A stretch of DNA of 64,000 nucleotides from JANQNX01 sp040217095 (GCA_965229565.1 OZ245888.1:1612001-1676000); one strand, 5' to 3'. Positions 9,368 to 18,982 are shown, counted from the first letter of the stretch. Numbers and translations are program-made. The notes: a model not told the origin generated them from the letters alone.

Positions 9368-10321
9368 ATGAATGTCTTTGTCACTGGGGGTAGCGGTTTC
9401 ATTGGTCGTCACTTGATTGATGCGTTGCTGGCGGCAGGGCATAACGCAACTGTGACCTACCTTAAACGCCCAAATGAAAGACAGCTTGAATCCTCCAAGA
9501 TACGATGGAAAAAGCTGAAGCTTGATAATCTTGACATAATTAGATCAGACTTGTTTGAGTCTCATGATGCCACAATACACCTGGCTGGGCTCGCGCACCA
9601 ACCTGACAAGCAATCACGGAATGAATATATCAAGTTGAATAGTTTTGCGACCGAGAGGTTGGCTTCTAATGCTGCAAGTGCCGGCGTAAAACATTTTATC
9701 TTCGTCAGTTCGATCAAGGTCAACGGCGATGTCAGCCCGGCACAAGGGTTTACTGAACAGGATAGTCCTGCTCCTCAGGATATATATGGTGAGAGTAAGT
9801 TACAGGCTGAAAAAAATCTCATCAAAGTCTGTGCGCATTCGGACATGCACTACACGATTATTCGTCCACCACTGGTGTTTGGGCCCGGGGTCAAGGCGAA
9901 TTTCCTGCAACTAATGAAATTCGTACAGCGCGGTATGCCCTTGCCATTTTCCGGTATCAACAACCAGCGCAGCCTGATCTTTGTGGAAAATTTATGCAAC
10001 GCACTGATTACCTGTATGAACCAGACGGCTGCGCGCGATAACTTGTTCATGGTAAAGGATGTCGACTTGTCCACCAGGCAGCTGGTTGAGGCATTGGCGG
10101 AAGCCTTTGGCATGAAGCCGCGTTTATTTTCAGCGCCTGAAAGCCTGCTTAAATTTGCGGCCTCGTTAACAGGTAATGCTGACAGGTTAAATAAGTTAAT
10201 TTCAAACCTTGCTGTAGACGACACCGGTTTTAGAAACAAAACCGGGTGGAAACCTGTCGTCAATTTTGAACAAGCAATAGCAGACACGGCTGATTGGTAC
10301 ATGGGTCATTTCAGGCAATGA
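9368..10321 (+). CDS. NAD-dependent sugar epimerase/dehydratase (WbpV-like)
   Basis: This 317-residue short-chain dehydrogenase of the extended type has VTGGSGFIGRHL at the N terminus for NAD(P) binding, HLAGLAHQPD, FVSSIKVNG with the catalytic Ser/Thr region, and the YGESK motif (Tyr-X3-Lys). It likely interconverts or reduces a UDP-N-acetylhexosamine derivative. The order epimerase, WbpL-like transferase, WbpM-like dehydratase is the order known from Pseudomonas O-antigen clusters, where WbpV, WbpL and WbpM serve UDP-QuiNAc/FucNAc synthesis and initiation. The ATG begins directly after the upstream stop and the end overlaps the next ATG. Confidence 0.87.
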   Translation: MNVFVTGGSGFIGRHLIDALLAAGHNATVTYLKRPNERQLESSKIRWKKLKLDNLDIIRSDLFESHDATIHLAGLAHQPDKQSRNEYIKLNSFATERLASNAASAGVKHFIFVSSIKVNGDVSPAQGFTEQDSPAPQDIYGESKLQAEKNLIKVCAHSDMHYTIIRPPLVFGPGVKANFLQLMKFVQRGMPLPFSGINNQRSLIFVENLCNALITCMNQTAARDNLFMVKDVDLSTRQLVEALAEAFGMKPRLFSAPESLLKFAASLTGNADRLNKLISNLAVDDTGFRNKTGWKPVVNFEQAIADTADWYMGHFRQ

Positions 10322-11370
10322 CAGGAAATACTTACTTATTATTGTTTTTCGTGATTGCGGTTGGTTTAGCCGCAGCGATAACCGGACTTGTTCGACGATA
10401 TTCAATCAAGAACCAGGTTATCGATGTGCCTAATGAACGTAGCTCTCACAGTGAGGCCACGCCACGCGGTGGTGGTTTGTCGATTGTCATTGTCAGTTTA
10501 GCGTCAATGCTGCTCGTTTTTATTTTCGATTGGTTAGCATTCAATGAGTTTATTGCACTTATCGTTGGTTTGCTTGCCATTGCGATAGTGGGTTGGCTGG
10601 ATGATCATGGCGACATCCGGTTTTACTGGCGTTTTGTGTTTTATTCGGTGGCTGCCATATGGACAATATACTGGATAGGGCCGCTGGACAGCATCACTGT
10701 CGGTAGTTTGATAATTACTCTGCCGGGCGTCATAGGGATTGTTATCACCTGGCTGGGTATTGTCTGGCTCACCAACCTTTATAACTTCATGGATGGCACT
10801 GACGGGATTGCCTCGATGCAGGCCGTTCTTGCCGCTTTTTTTGGCTTCGTATTGTTACTCCTCCAGGGGAACGAGGCTTATGCGGTCATCTGCCTTGGTG
10901 TTGTTTGCGCAAGCACGGGGTTTCTAATCTGGAACTGGCCGCCTGCTAAAATATTCATGGGCGATATTGGCAGTTGTGTCCTGGGTTTTTTCTTTGCGAC
11001 AATATCGGTAATAACAGACAAATCAGGTACAATGCTAGTGAGCCTGTGGTGTATGTTGCTTGCAATCTTTATTTGCGATGCAACCTTTACATTGATAAAA
11101 CGAATTTGTGTTGGGGAAAAATGGTACCAGGCTCACAAGGGGCATGCCTACCAGTTACTGGTACAGATGGGTATGAACCATAAAATGCTATTGCTGAACT
11201 TTATCCTGGTCAACCTGGTAGTCATCTGGCCAGCAACATTTATGGCATGGTGGTATCCGGATGCAGCCGTATTTTATGCCTTCGGTGTTGTGATGATCAT
11301 GTTCTTGTTATGGATAGTGATTAACCTCAAATACCGTGCCTTCATCACGGTCGAGAAAAATTCAGCGTAG
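10318..11370 (+). CDS. Undecaprenyl-phosphate glycosyl-1-phosphate transferase (WecA/WbpL family)
   Basis: The start at 10318 (ATG overlapping the upstream TGA) gives 350 residues; a further upstream start would lie inside the epimerase. The protein is polytopic. NERSSHSEATPRGGG matches the first cytoplasmic loop, LTNLYNFMDGTDGIAS carries the DD/NFMDG catalytic region, IFMGDIGSCVLGF is the third conserved loop and HKGHAYQLL the C-terminal His motif of GlcNAc-1-P/MurNAc-pentapeptide transferases. It initiates glycan synthesis by moving a sugar-1-phosphate onto undecaprenyl phosphate. It sits directly between the epimerase and dehydratase that probably make its UDP-sugar donor. Confidence 0.92.
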   Translation: MTGNTYLLLFFVIAVGLAAAITGLVRRYSIKNQVIDVPNERSSHSEATPRGGGLSIVIVSLASMLLVFIFDWLAFNEFIALIVGLLAIAIVGWLDDHGDIRFYWRFVFYSVAAIWTIYWIGPLDSITVGSLIITLPGVIGIVITWLGIVWLTNLYNFMDGTDGIASMQAVLAAFFGFVLLLLQGNEAYAVICLGVVCASTGFLIWNWPPAKIFMGDIGSCVLGFFFATISVITDKSGTMLVSLWCMLLAIFICDATFTLIKRICVGEKWYQAHKGHAYQLLVQMGMNHKMLLLNFILVNLVVIWPATFMAWWYPDAAVFYAFGVVMIMFLLWIVINLKYRAFITVEKNSA

Positions 11371-11382
11371 ATTGTTAGTGAA

Positions 11383-13230
11383 ATGAATCGCAAGCATTCC
11401 ATTATTCTTCACGATATTTTAATGACAGCAATTGCCTGGCAGGGGGCCTGGTGGTTGCGTTTCAATCTTGATTTCCCTTTCTTTAACTGGCAACTGAGCC
11501 TGTACACTCTGCCTCTTGTACTTTTAATTCAAGGGTTGGTTTATAGACGTTTCAAGTTGTACCGCGGGCTTTGGCGTTTTGCCAGCCTGCCAGACCTGTG
11601 GAATATCTTCCGTGCCTGTATCATTGGCGCACTGAGCATTACGTTAGTGTTGTTCATGTGGTCAAGACTGGAGGGAATACCCCGTTCGATTCTTGTCCTG
11701 TATCCAATTTTGCTTATGTTTTTTCTCGGTGGGCCGCGACTGACTTACCGAATGTGGAAAGACCATTCCCTGAACCTGAAACCTTCGGGTAGAAGAAAAA
11801 CCGTGCTGGTAGTGGGTGCCGGTGCTGCGGCCGACATGCTCATACGAGACATGCTGCGTGAAGGAAAATTACAACCAGTTGCCATTGTGGATGATGACCC
11901 GAGACTGCCAAGCACGGAGATACATGGTGTGAGCGTTGCTGGTGCGATTGGCGATATCCCTGATATCTGTTCGCAAAGGGATATTGAACTCATTATTATC
12001 GCCATCCCATCCGCCAGTAATCAGCAAATGCAACGGATCATTAACGCCTGTGAACAGACCGATTGTTCTATTCGAACCTTGCCCGGCACACAGGATATGG
12101 TATCTGGCAAGGTCTCGGTCAATGAGCTTCGTGAAGTTGTCATTGGAGACCTGCTGGGTAGAGAAAAGGTGAAGCTGGACTGGGCCGCGATCAGGGAAGG
12201 CGTGAATGCCAGGCGCGTGTTGGTCACCGGTGGCGGCGGTTCAATCGGCTCTGAACTTTGTAAACAGCTAGCGTCACTGGCGCCCGAGAAAATCATCGTG
12301 CTGGATCACAGCGAGTATAACCTGTACCGGGTAGAGCAGGCCTTCTCAAAGCTGGATATCAATGCAGAGTTTGTGCTGGCCAATATCTGTGACCGGATTG
12401 CAGTGGAAAAAGTCATTTCAGAACACACCCCGGATTTAATATTTCATGCAGCTGCCTACAAGCATGTTCCCATACTGCAACGCCAGCCTTACCAGGCCAT
12501 TCGCAATAATATTCTGGGCACCAAAAACGTCGTCGATATCGCCGGTAAATACAACTGTGAGCGATTTGTCCTGATTTCAACGGATAAGGCGGTGAACCCG
12601 GCAAATATCCTGGGGGCCAGCAAGCGTATTGCGGAAATGTACACGGAAGCGCAGGCGGGTAAACACCAAACAAAATACATGACCGTGCGTTTTGGCAATG
12701 TGCTGGATTCAGAGGGCAGCGTCGTGCCCTTATTCCGTGAACAGATTAAGACTGGTGGGCCGGTTACGGTGACACACCCGGATATCACGCGTTACTTCAT
12801 GACAATCCCTGAAGCATGCCAACTCATCATGCAGGCCAGCACCATGGGGCAGGGTGGCGAAATTTTCGTGCTGGATATGGGTGAGCCGGTAAAAATTAAT
12901 TTCCTTGCTGAACAAATGATCCGTTTATCCGGGTTAATGCCAAACAAGGACATCGAAATACAGTACACGGGCTTGCGGCCGGGTGAGAAAATGTATGAAG
13001 AGCTGTTTTATGAGAATGAGAACAGTGAAGACACCTCGCATAAAAAAATATTTATTGCCAAGTACCCACCCCTGGACCTTGAAAAGGTAAACCAGCAAAT
13101 CCAGGAACTGATCGATGTTAATGAAACTGTCACAAATGAAATGATAGAATCAATGATCAGTGAGCTTATTCCCTATAACAACTCCTCTACAAACAACGTG
13201 ATTTCTCTCAAGGAAGTGAAAAACCAATGA
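11383..13230 (+). CDS. Membrane-anchored nucleotide-sugar 4,6-dehydratase (WbpM/CapD/PglF type)
   Basis: The 615-residue protein starts with about four TM helices (to residue 115), then a CoA-binding-like Rossmann domain with VLVVGAGAAADML, then the catalytic extended SDR with VTGGGGSIGSEL near residue 283. STDKAVNPANILGASK contains the Ser and the Lys of the active site. In WbpM/PglF the position four before the Lys is Met; here it is Leu. The enzyme would convert UDP-GlcNAc to the 4-keto-6-deoxy sugar at the cytoplasmic membrane face. It overlaps galU by 4 nt. Confidence 0.92.
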   Translation: MNRKHSIILHDILMTAIAWQGAWWLRFNLDFPFFNWQLSLYTLPLVLLIQGLVYRRFKLYRGLWRFASLPDLWNIFRACIIGALSITLVLFMWSRLEGIPRSILVLYPILLMFFLGGPRLTYRMWKDHSLNLKPSGRRKTVLVVGAGAAADMLIRDMLREGKLQPVAIVDDDPRLPSTEIHGVSVAGAIGDIPDICSQRDIELIIIAIPSASNQQMQRIINACEQTDCSIRTLPGTQDMVSGKVSVNELREVVIGDLLGREKVKLDWAAIREGVNARRVLVTGGGGSIGSELCKQLASLAPEKIIVLDHSEYNLYRVEQAFSKLDINAEFVLANICDRIAVEKVISEHTPDLIFHAAAYKHVPILQRQPYQAIRNNILGTKNVVDIAGKYNCERFVLISTDKAVNPANILGASKRIAEMYTEAQAGKHQTKYMTVRFGNVLDSEGSVVPLFREQIKTGGPVTVTHPDITRYFMTIPEACQLIMQASTMGQGGEIFVLDMGEPVKINFLAEQMIRLSGLMPNKDIEIQYTGLRPGEKMYEELFYENENSEDTSHKKIFIAKYPPLDLEKVNQQIQELIDVNETVTNEMIESMISELIPYNNSSTNNVISLKEVKNQ

Positions 13231-14096
13231 CCAGGGTGACTAAAGCCGTGTTCCCTGTTGCGGGACAGGGCACGCGATTCTTGCCGGCGACCAAGGCCAA
13301 CCCAAAAGAAATGCTGCCCATCGTGGATAAACCGCTTATTCAATATGCAGCAGAAGAAGCCGTGGCCGCGGGTATTACCGAACTCATATTTATCACGGGT
13401 CGTACCAAGCGCTCGATTACCGATCATTTCGACAAGGCCTACGAACTGGAAACCGAGCTGGAAAAGAAAGGCAAAACCGACAAGCTGGACATTGTGCGCG
13501 GCATCGTGCCGGACAATGTGACTTGTATCTATATTCGCCAGGCAGAGCCGTTGGGCCTTGGGCATGCCGTTTTATGTGCCAAGCCTGTGGTAGGTAATGA
13601 ACCGTTTGCAGTTATCCTGCCGGATGACCTGATAGATGATGGCAAGCGCGGTGCCACCAAACAAATGGTGGATAAGTATGAAAAACAGCGCAAGAGTGTG
13701 ATCGCCTGCATGAATGTGCCCAGGGAAGAAACCTACAAGTACGGTATTGTCGAGGCGTCCGCCACGGATGACCCTTCGTTGTTCAAGATGAGCAGTATTG
13801 TCGAGAAACCTAAACCGGAAGATGCACCGACGACGCTGGCCGTAGTAGGTCGTTATGTATTGAGTCCTGAAATCTTTTCTTGCCTGCAAGAAACACCACG
13901 TGGTGCGGGCAACGAAATCCAGTTAACCGATGCCATCGATCTGTTGCTAAACAAGGAAGCCGTCTTTGCCTATGAATTCGAAGGCACGCGCTACGACTGC
14001 GGCTCCAAGCTGGGCTATATGCAGGCATCGGTGCAGTACGCTTTAAAAGATAAAGAAATTAGTAAAGAATTTGGAGAATATCTTAAAAGCCTTTAG
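13227..14096 (+). CDS. galU: UTP-glucose-1-phosphate uridylyltransferase
   Basis: The 289-residue length fits bacterial GalU. GQGTRFLPATKANPKEMLP near residues 10-28 is the nucleotidyltransferase signature with the conserved Arg and Lys; VEKPKPEDAP and RYDCGSKLGYM follow in the usual places. It makes UDP-glucose from UTP and glucose-1-phosphate, feeding polysaccharide synthesis. It is the last gene of the co-directional polysaccharide block, overlaps the dehydratase stop by 4 nt and is followed by a strong terminator. Confidence 0.96.
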   Translation: MTRVTKAVFPVAGQGTRFLPATKANPKEMLPIVDKPLIQYAAEEAVAAGITELIFITGRTKRSITDHFDKAYELETELEKKGKTDKLDIVRGIVPDNVTCIYIRQAEPLGLGHAVLCAKPVVGNEPFAVILPDDLIDDGKRGATKQMVDKYEKQRKSVIACMNVPREETYKYGIVEASATDDPSLFKMSSIVEKPKPEDAPTTLAVVGRYVLSPEIFSCLQETPRGAGNEIQLTDAIDLLLNKEAVFAYEFEGTRYDCGSKLGYMQASVQYALKDKEISKEFGEYLKSL

Positions 14097-14118
14097 TAAT
14101 AAGATCACTTTATATTTT

Positions 14119-14147
14119 CAAAAGGCCTCTTCGGAGGCCTTTTTTAA
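14119..14147 (+). terminator. Rho-independent terminator after galU
   Basis: A GC-rich stem, AAAGGCCTC paired with GAGGCCTTT around a TTCG loop, is followed by a T run. It lies 23 bases after the galU stop and closes the polysaccharide operon. The TTCG tetraloop makes this a strong call. Confidence 0.93.
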
Positions 14148-14272
14148 TACTTAAGTATTAATTATTTAAGTGGAGACAGTCACTAAATATAAATCACTAT
14201 TCCAGATGATGTGTTAACTACATCAAGTATGGATAATAAAGTTTCAGGGATTTTTTATGCAAAGGATTGCAC

Positions 14273-17200
14273 ATGCCCTTTATTGTTGGGAACAATTGGC
14301 TGGGGACTGTTTCACGATTATGCGTAAGTTTGCTCGTCGTTATGTTATTTGCTTCTCCGGTTGCGGTTGCAGGGGATTATAAGGGCACCGGGAAGAAGCC
14401 CTTTAAGAAATACGGCTTATTTCAAGCACGCGGGAGTATGCTGGACCTCGAGCAATGGAATGTCGAGGTGTTGGCGGAAACAGTATTTATAAAGAAAAAA
14501 TACCGCCGCCAGAGGGAATCAATAACGTTTACGGTCGCTGAACCTGAAGATGAATATCTACTGGAACTAAGGCTGGAGAACCGACCCACAAGGCGCATGC
14601 GGTGGCATAAACGTGTTGGGGTAACCGTGTTTCTGAATAACCGGCTGGTTGTTTTGCCCTGGAAACTAAAAAAGCACCAACAAACACACTACAGGCTGGT
14701 TCGTTTGAAAAGTGATAACAACATCAGGCTCAATTTACACGGGCGACCTGGCTCCAGGGTTTCACTGCGTATCCTTGCGGCGGGTGAGCCGGATTCAGAT
14801 GGTGACGGAATCAGTGATGACCAGGATGCATTTCCAGATGATCCAACTGAATGGCTGGACCTGGATAATGATGGTGTAGGGGATAACAGTGACCCGGACC
14901 GCGATGGCGATGGTTTCGATAATGAAATTGAGATTCAGGTTGGGACAGACCCTGATGATGCCAGCAGTGTCCCGCCCGACCTGGATGCAGACGGCATACC
15001 TGACTCGATAGACGGCGATATCGATGGTGATGGTGTCGAGAATGCGCTGGATGCCTTTCCCTACGATGCCTCCGAATGGGAAGACACCGATGGTGATGGG
15101 ATAGGCAATAATGCGGACCTGGATATTGATGGTGACGGGATCACTAACGAGTACGAATTGCTGTCAGGCACGGATGTGTACGATGCTAATAGCACACCGC
15201 CGGACCTTGATGGGGATGGTATCCCGGACATGCTGGATGATGACGCGGATGGAAATGGTATTCCGGATATCCAGGAGCAGGTCGCCGAGAGCACGACATT
15301 GAATACGTATAACGCGCTGGGTTTGATTGAAACCATTGATGGCCCCCGCGTGGATGTCGCAGATATAACCCGCTTCGAATACGATGCACAGGGGAACCTG
15401 GTAAAAACCACGAATGCCCTTGGTCATGTCTCGTTAATGACAGAACATGATGCCCACGGCCGCCCGTTAACCATGGTTGACCCCAATGGTACGGTCACCA
15501 CCTTGTCCTACGATGCGCGTGGTCGACTATTGAGTCGCACGGTTGACGGACACACCACATCCTATCAATACGACAGGGCAGGCAATATTGTCAAAACCAC
15601 GTTGCCAAACGGCGCCTTCCTGGAAAATGAATACGATGCCGCCCAGCGCCTGGTAGCGGTGCAGGATAACCTGGGTAACCGGATTGAATACACGCTGGAC
15701 CGCCTCGGCAACCGTATCCAGGAAGACGTGAAAGATCCGAATGGTGTACTTACCAGGACCATGAGTCGCGTTTACGACGAACTGAATCGACTTGTTGAAA
15801 CAATGGGTGGTGCAGGGCAGGTTAATGGCTTCAGCTATGATCCGAATGGCAACCAGGTACAAATCGTGGTTGACCCCGCTGGACTGAACCAGGTCACGAC
15901 ACAGGCCTTTGATGCGCTTGAACGGCTTACCAGTACTACCGATGCGAATAATGGCATTACTCGCTATACCTATGATGCCAGGGACAACCTGACCAGCGTA
16001 ACCGATGCCGAAGGCCTGACTACTTACTATACCTATGATTCGCTGGATCGATTAATTCAACAGGAGAGCCCGGACACCGGCATCACCCTGTTTGCCTATG
16101 ACCCGGCCGGAAATCGAATCTGGCAATCCGATGCACGGGGCGTGGTGACGCGCTATCAATATGATGCCTTGAATCGACTCGTAGCAACCCGGTATCCCGA
16201 TAGTAGCCTCGATGTCACCTATGCTTATGACGATTGTACCAACGGTATTGGCCGCCTGTGTCAGATGTCCGATGCAGCAGGCGTGACGGATTATGCTTAT
16301 GATGCCCGCGGCAATCTTGTCAGCCAGTCAGTGACCATGGACGGGTTCAGTTATACAACAAGCTATACCTATAACGGGGCAGACCAGCTTATCCAGATGA
16401 CTTATCCCAGCGGTCGAATCATTCAGTACGGTCGCAATGCACTGGGACAGGTTGAGAGCGTGACTACAAGTACAAATAATGCATTTGATTCTATCTGTAG
16501 CAGCATGACCTATCAGCCCTTCGGGCCACTTGATGGCATGACACATGGCAATTCGCTACTGCATACTCGTACCTACGACCTGGATCATCGACTGACAGGG
16601 CTGACAACTACGGCAGATAGTGATTACCAGGGCCGACTCTACAGCTACGACAATGCCAATAATATTATCGATATCACCAATACGCTTGATACAGGAAGCA
16701 GTCAGTTCCTTCAGTACGACGAGCTAAACCGCTTGCGTGATGCGGCGGGTGCCTATGGCGAAATCAACTACGACTATGACAGCATCGGCAATAGGTTGAC
16801 CATGGTTGAAAATACCGTGGTCGAGACGTATCAGTATGATTCCAGTAGCCATCACCTGTTGCAGAAGGTGAGCAATGAACTTAAAGATTATGTTTATGAT
16901 GCCAACGGCAATACCGTAAGTAATGGCGAGCTGGATTTCAGCTATGGTGATAACAATCGACTGCAGTCAGTCAATATCAATGGTGGTGCCATTGCTGAAT
17001 ACACCTACAACGGCAAAGGTGAGCGGGTCAGGAAATCCGCGTTCGGCACGACTTATTATCACTACGATCAGAATGGCCAGTTAATCGCCGAGACCGACGC
17101 CGCTGGCATGACCCTGGTTGAATATATCTATGTCGATGGTCAACCAACTGCGCTGATCCGAAACAACGAAATTTACTATATCCACAATGACCACCTGGGC

Positions 17201-17908
17201 ACACCACAGCTAATAACAGACAGTTTCCAGAACACAGTTTGGCAAGCCGATTACAACCCTTTCGGTGAAGTAGACATAACAACAGAACTGGTTAGTAACA
17301 ATATTCGTTTCCCGGGGCAATATTATGACGAAGAAACAGGCTTACACTATAACCGGTTTAGATACTACGATCCTTCGACAGGACGATACATTACTAGTGA
17401 TCCTATAGGATTACGAGGTGGATTTAATACCTATGGTTACGCGTTTTCTAATCCTTTCCTCTGGGTTGACCCTTGGGGTTTAGCTCCTGTAGGCGAGTGG
17501 ATTAAACGTCCACAACCCCAAGTTTTTAATGTCAGACACCCTTGGGGCAGTGCATATAGGCCTCCTTTCATAGATAATCTTGATTTATTTCCTCCTGCTT
17601 GGGTGCCTATTATGTTTCCATTTGTAGGTAATGCCATTATTGAATGGAAAGTTGCCTGTAGTGAGGATTGTGATAATTGGACAGTAAGTGGTGCTACACC
17701 GAAAATTGAAATACAAGTCGAAGTTCCTCTTAAATGGGCACCACATCCAACGCTGCAAAGATATACAACAGTCTTTAATTTGGCAGAGTTACTTATTAAA
17801 CCTGCTACGTCTGCAATACGAGATAAAGCTATAGCCTATGCAGACACCATTTTTAATGGCTTAACTGCTACCTTTATGTGTTTAAATTTCCCGAGAGATT
17901 CTGAATAA
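14273..17908 (+). CDS. Secreted TSP3 / RHS (YD-repeat) polymorphic-toxin-like protein
   Basis: I choose ATG 14273 because AAAGGA lies six bases upstream; this gives 1211 residues. A signal peptide (LCVSLLVVMLFASPVAVAG) leads the protein. Residues about 170-340 are Asp-rich calcium-binding TSP3-type repeats (DGDGI, DLDGDGIPD). Residues about 345-960 are YD repeats (YDARGRL, YDRAGNIV). The RHS core follows, with HNDHLGTPQ, YNPFGE, RYYDPSTGRYITSDPIGL and NPFLWVDPWGL. Such proteins form a shell around a variable C-terminal effector. The last 140 residues after DPWGL have no family I recognise, and the DNA there is visibly more AT-rich than the repeats. No VgrG, PAAR or TcB gene is adjacent, so the export route beyond Sec is unclear. 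Confidence 0.9.
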   Translation: MPFIVGNNWLGTVSRLCVSLLVVMLFASPVAVAGDYKGTGKKPFKKYGLFQARGSMLDLEQWNVEVLAETVFIKKKYRRQRESITFTVAEPEDEYLLELRLENRPTRRMRWHKRVGVTVFLNNRLVVLPWKLKKHQQTHYRLVRLKSDNNIRLNLHGRPGSRVSLRILAAGEPDSDGDGISDDQDAFPDDPTEWLDLDNDGVGDNSDPDRDGDGFDNEIEIQVGTDPDDASSVPPDLDADGIPDSIDGDIDGDGVENALDAFPYDASEWEDTDGDGIGNNADLDIDGDGITNEYELLSGTDVYDANSTPPDLDGDGIPDMLDDDADGNGIPDIQEQVAESTTLNTYNALGLIETIDGPRVDVADITRFEYDAQGNLVKTTNALGHVSLMTEHDAHGRPLTMVDPNGTVTTLSYDARGRLLSRTVDGHTTSYQYDRAGNIVKTTLPNGAFLENEYDAAQRLVAVQDNLGNRIEYTLDRLGNRIQEDVKDPNGVLTRTMSRVYDELNRLVETMGGAGQVNGFSYDPNGNQVQIVVDPAGLNQVTTQAFDALERLTSTTDANNGITRYTYDARDNLTSVTDAEGLTTYYTYDSLDRLIQQESPDTGITLFAYDPAGNRIWQSDARGVVTRYQYDALNRLVATRYPDSSLDVTYAYDDCTNGIGRLCQMSDAAGVTDYAYDARGNLVSQSVTMDGFSYTTSYTYNGADQLIQMTYPSGRIIQYGRNALGQVESVTTSTNNAFDSICSSMTYQPFGPLDGMTHGNSLLHTRTYDLDHRLTGLTTTADSDYQGRLYSYDNANNIIDITNTLDTGSSQFLQYDELNRLRDAAGAYGEINYDYDSIGNRLTMVENTVVETYQYDSSSHHLLQKVSNELKDYVYDANGNTVSNGELDFSYGDNNRLQSVNINGGAIAEYTYNGKGERVRKSAFGTTYYHYDQNGQLIAETDAAGMTLVEYIYVDGQPTALIRNNEIYYIHNDHLGTPQLITDSFQNTVWQADYNPFGEVDITTELVSNNIRFPGQYYDEETGLHYNRFRYYDPSTGRYITSDPIGLRGGFNTYGYAFSNPFLWVDPWGLAPVGEWIKRPQPQVFNVRHPWGSAYRPPFIDNLDLFPPAWVPIMFPFVGNAIIEWKVACSEDCDNWTVSGATPKIEIQVEVPLKWAPHPTLQRYTTVFNLAELLIKPATSAIRDKAIAYADTIFNGLTATFMCLNFPRDSE
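14787..15285 (+). repeat. Calcium-binding TSP3-type repeats within the RHS gene
   Basis: This stretch encodes repeated DxDGDGxxD units with two longer paralogous blocks (DAFPDDPTEWLDLDNDG and DAFPYDASEWEDTDGDG). The paired blocks suggest internal duplication. The segment probably forms a calcium-stiffened stalk between the signal peptide and the YD-repeat shell. Confidence 0.85.
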
Positions 17909-17927
17909 ATTTATAGGTGATAATTGA

Positions 17928-18212
17928 ATGAGAAGAAAATGTCCTTCTTGTGGAGCTAAGTCTGTTTTATTTTTTGGTGCCTCGTTTATTTCTCCTTTTA
18001 AAAAAGTGAGGTGTCAGAATTGTGGTATAAGACTTAGTCCTAGTATGATGATGGATGCATTAACATTTTTTACACTAGCAGCGTTAATGTTTCTTTTTTT
18101 ATTATATATGCTGCATTATTTTAATTTTATTGGATTACTTATTAGCTTAATTGCTTGGGTGGTTCTAGAATTTATAAGGTCATTTTTTATTCCACTTAAG
18201 ATGCAGGATTAA
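17928..18212 (+). CDS. Small zinc-ribbon membrane protein, candidate immunity protein
   Basis: The 94-residue product has an N-terminal zinc ribbon (CPSC near residue 4 and CQNC near residue 30) and then two hydrophobic segments (about 45-65 and 68-88). It starts 19 bases after the RHS stop with a GGTGA ribosome-binding site, which is where immunity genes of RHS-type effectors usually lie. The DNA is AT-rich like the RHS tip and unlike the repeat region. I do not recognise the family; the immunity role is inferred from position only. Confidence 0.65.
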   Translation: MRRKCPSCGAKSVLFFGASFISPFKKVRCQNCGIRLSPSMMMDALTFFTLAALMFLFLLYMLHYFNFIGLLISLIAWVVLEFIRSFFIPLKMQD

Positions 18213-18231
18213 AACAACTCTTGCACGAATT

Positions 18232-18982
18232 CCGGGGACAGTATACTTATTTATTAAGCGGGCAATTCCAAATCGCACAAGGAGGTGCAAACATGGCCAG
18301 GATGCCGCGGTTGGTTGTGCCCGGTTACCCTCATCATGTCACGCAACGGGGTAATCGCCGCCAACAGACTTTTTTCTGTGATAACGATTATCGCTATTAT
18401 ATCCAGCTGCTGTCCGAATCTGTCGCGTCGTCTGATAACGATATCTGGGCTTACTGCCTGATGCCCAATCACGTACATCTGGTGATAGTTCCTGATAAAG
18501 AAGATGGGTTGCGGTCTGTATTAGGTGAAACTCACCGACGCTATACTCGCCACATTAACTTCCGTCACGGCTGGCGTGGGCATTTATGGCAAGAACGGTT
18601 TCATTCATTCGTGATGGATGAGCAGTATTTGTTTGCGACCGTTCGCTATGTTGAGCGTAACCCGGTGGCGGCCAGATTATGCCGCCACCCAGCAGACTGG
18701 CCCTGGTCAAGCGCTGCAGCTCACCTCGCGGGTAAAGATGATTGTTTAGTCTCAGTGGATCCCATGCTGAGTCGGATTGATAACTGGGAGTCCTATTTAT
18801 CAGTCGTACAGGAAACGCAGGTGACCCATCAACATATCCAACAGCACACACGAACTGGCCGGCCACTGGGGGATGCCAGGTTTATTGCAAAACTTGAGAG
18901 ACTAACTGGTAAAGCACTGGTTCGGAAAAAGCCTGGCCGCAAGTCTGCGGAAAGCATGAATAAATAAGTATACTGTCCCCGG
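18232..18982 (+). mobile_element. Intact RAYT element with 20-bp inverted ends
   Basis: The element is bounded by a perfect 20-bp inverted pair: ccggggacagtatacttatt at 18232-18251 and its reverse complement at 18963-18982. A single gene, a REP-associated tyrosine transposase, fills the interior. The right end overlaps the transposase stop codon. A truncated second copy and further right ends occur downstream. Confidence 0.88.
18293..18967 (+). CDS. REP-associated tyrosine transposase (RAYT, Y1 HUH superfamily)
   Basis: The start is ATG 18293 with AAGGAGGT immediately upstream; 224 residues. HUH chemistry is visible as MPNHVHLV near residue 61, and the candidate catalytic Tyr lies in HRRYTRHIN. 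RYVERNPVAARL and WPWSSAAAHL are typical RAYT blocks, and the basic tail ends KKPGRKSAESMNK. The family nicks and joins single-stranded DNA at REP sequences. It appears intact and could act on the related repeats that fill the next 1.2 kb. Confidence 0.93.
   Translation: MARMPRLVVPGYPHHVTQRGNRRQQTFFCDNDYRYYIQLLSESVASSDNDIWAYCLMPNHVHLVIVPDKEDGLRSVLGETHRRYTRHINFRHGWRGHLWQERFHSFVMDEQYLFATVRYVERNPVAARLCRHPADWPWSSAAAHLAGKDDCLVSVDPMLSRIDNWESYLSVVQETQVTHQHIQQHTRTGRPLGDARFIAKLERLTGKALVRKKPGRKSAESMNK

Noticed and set aside
14267..14272. TTG start for the RHS protein
   Set aside because: ATG 14273 has AAAGGA at good spacing and leads directly into the signal peptide; the TTG only adds two residues.
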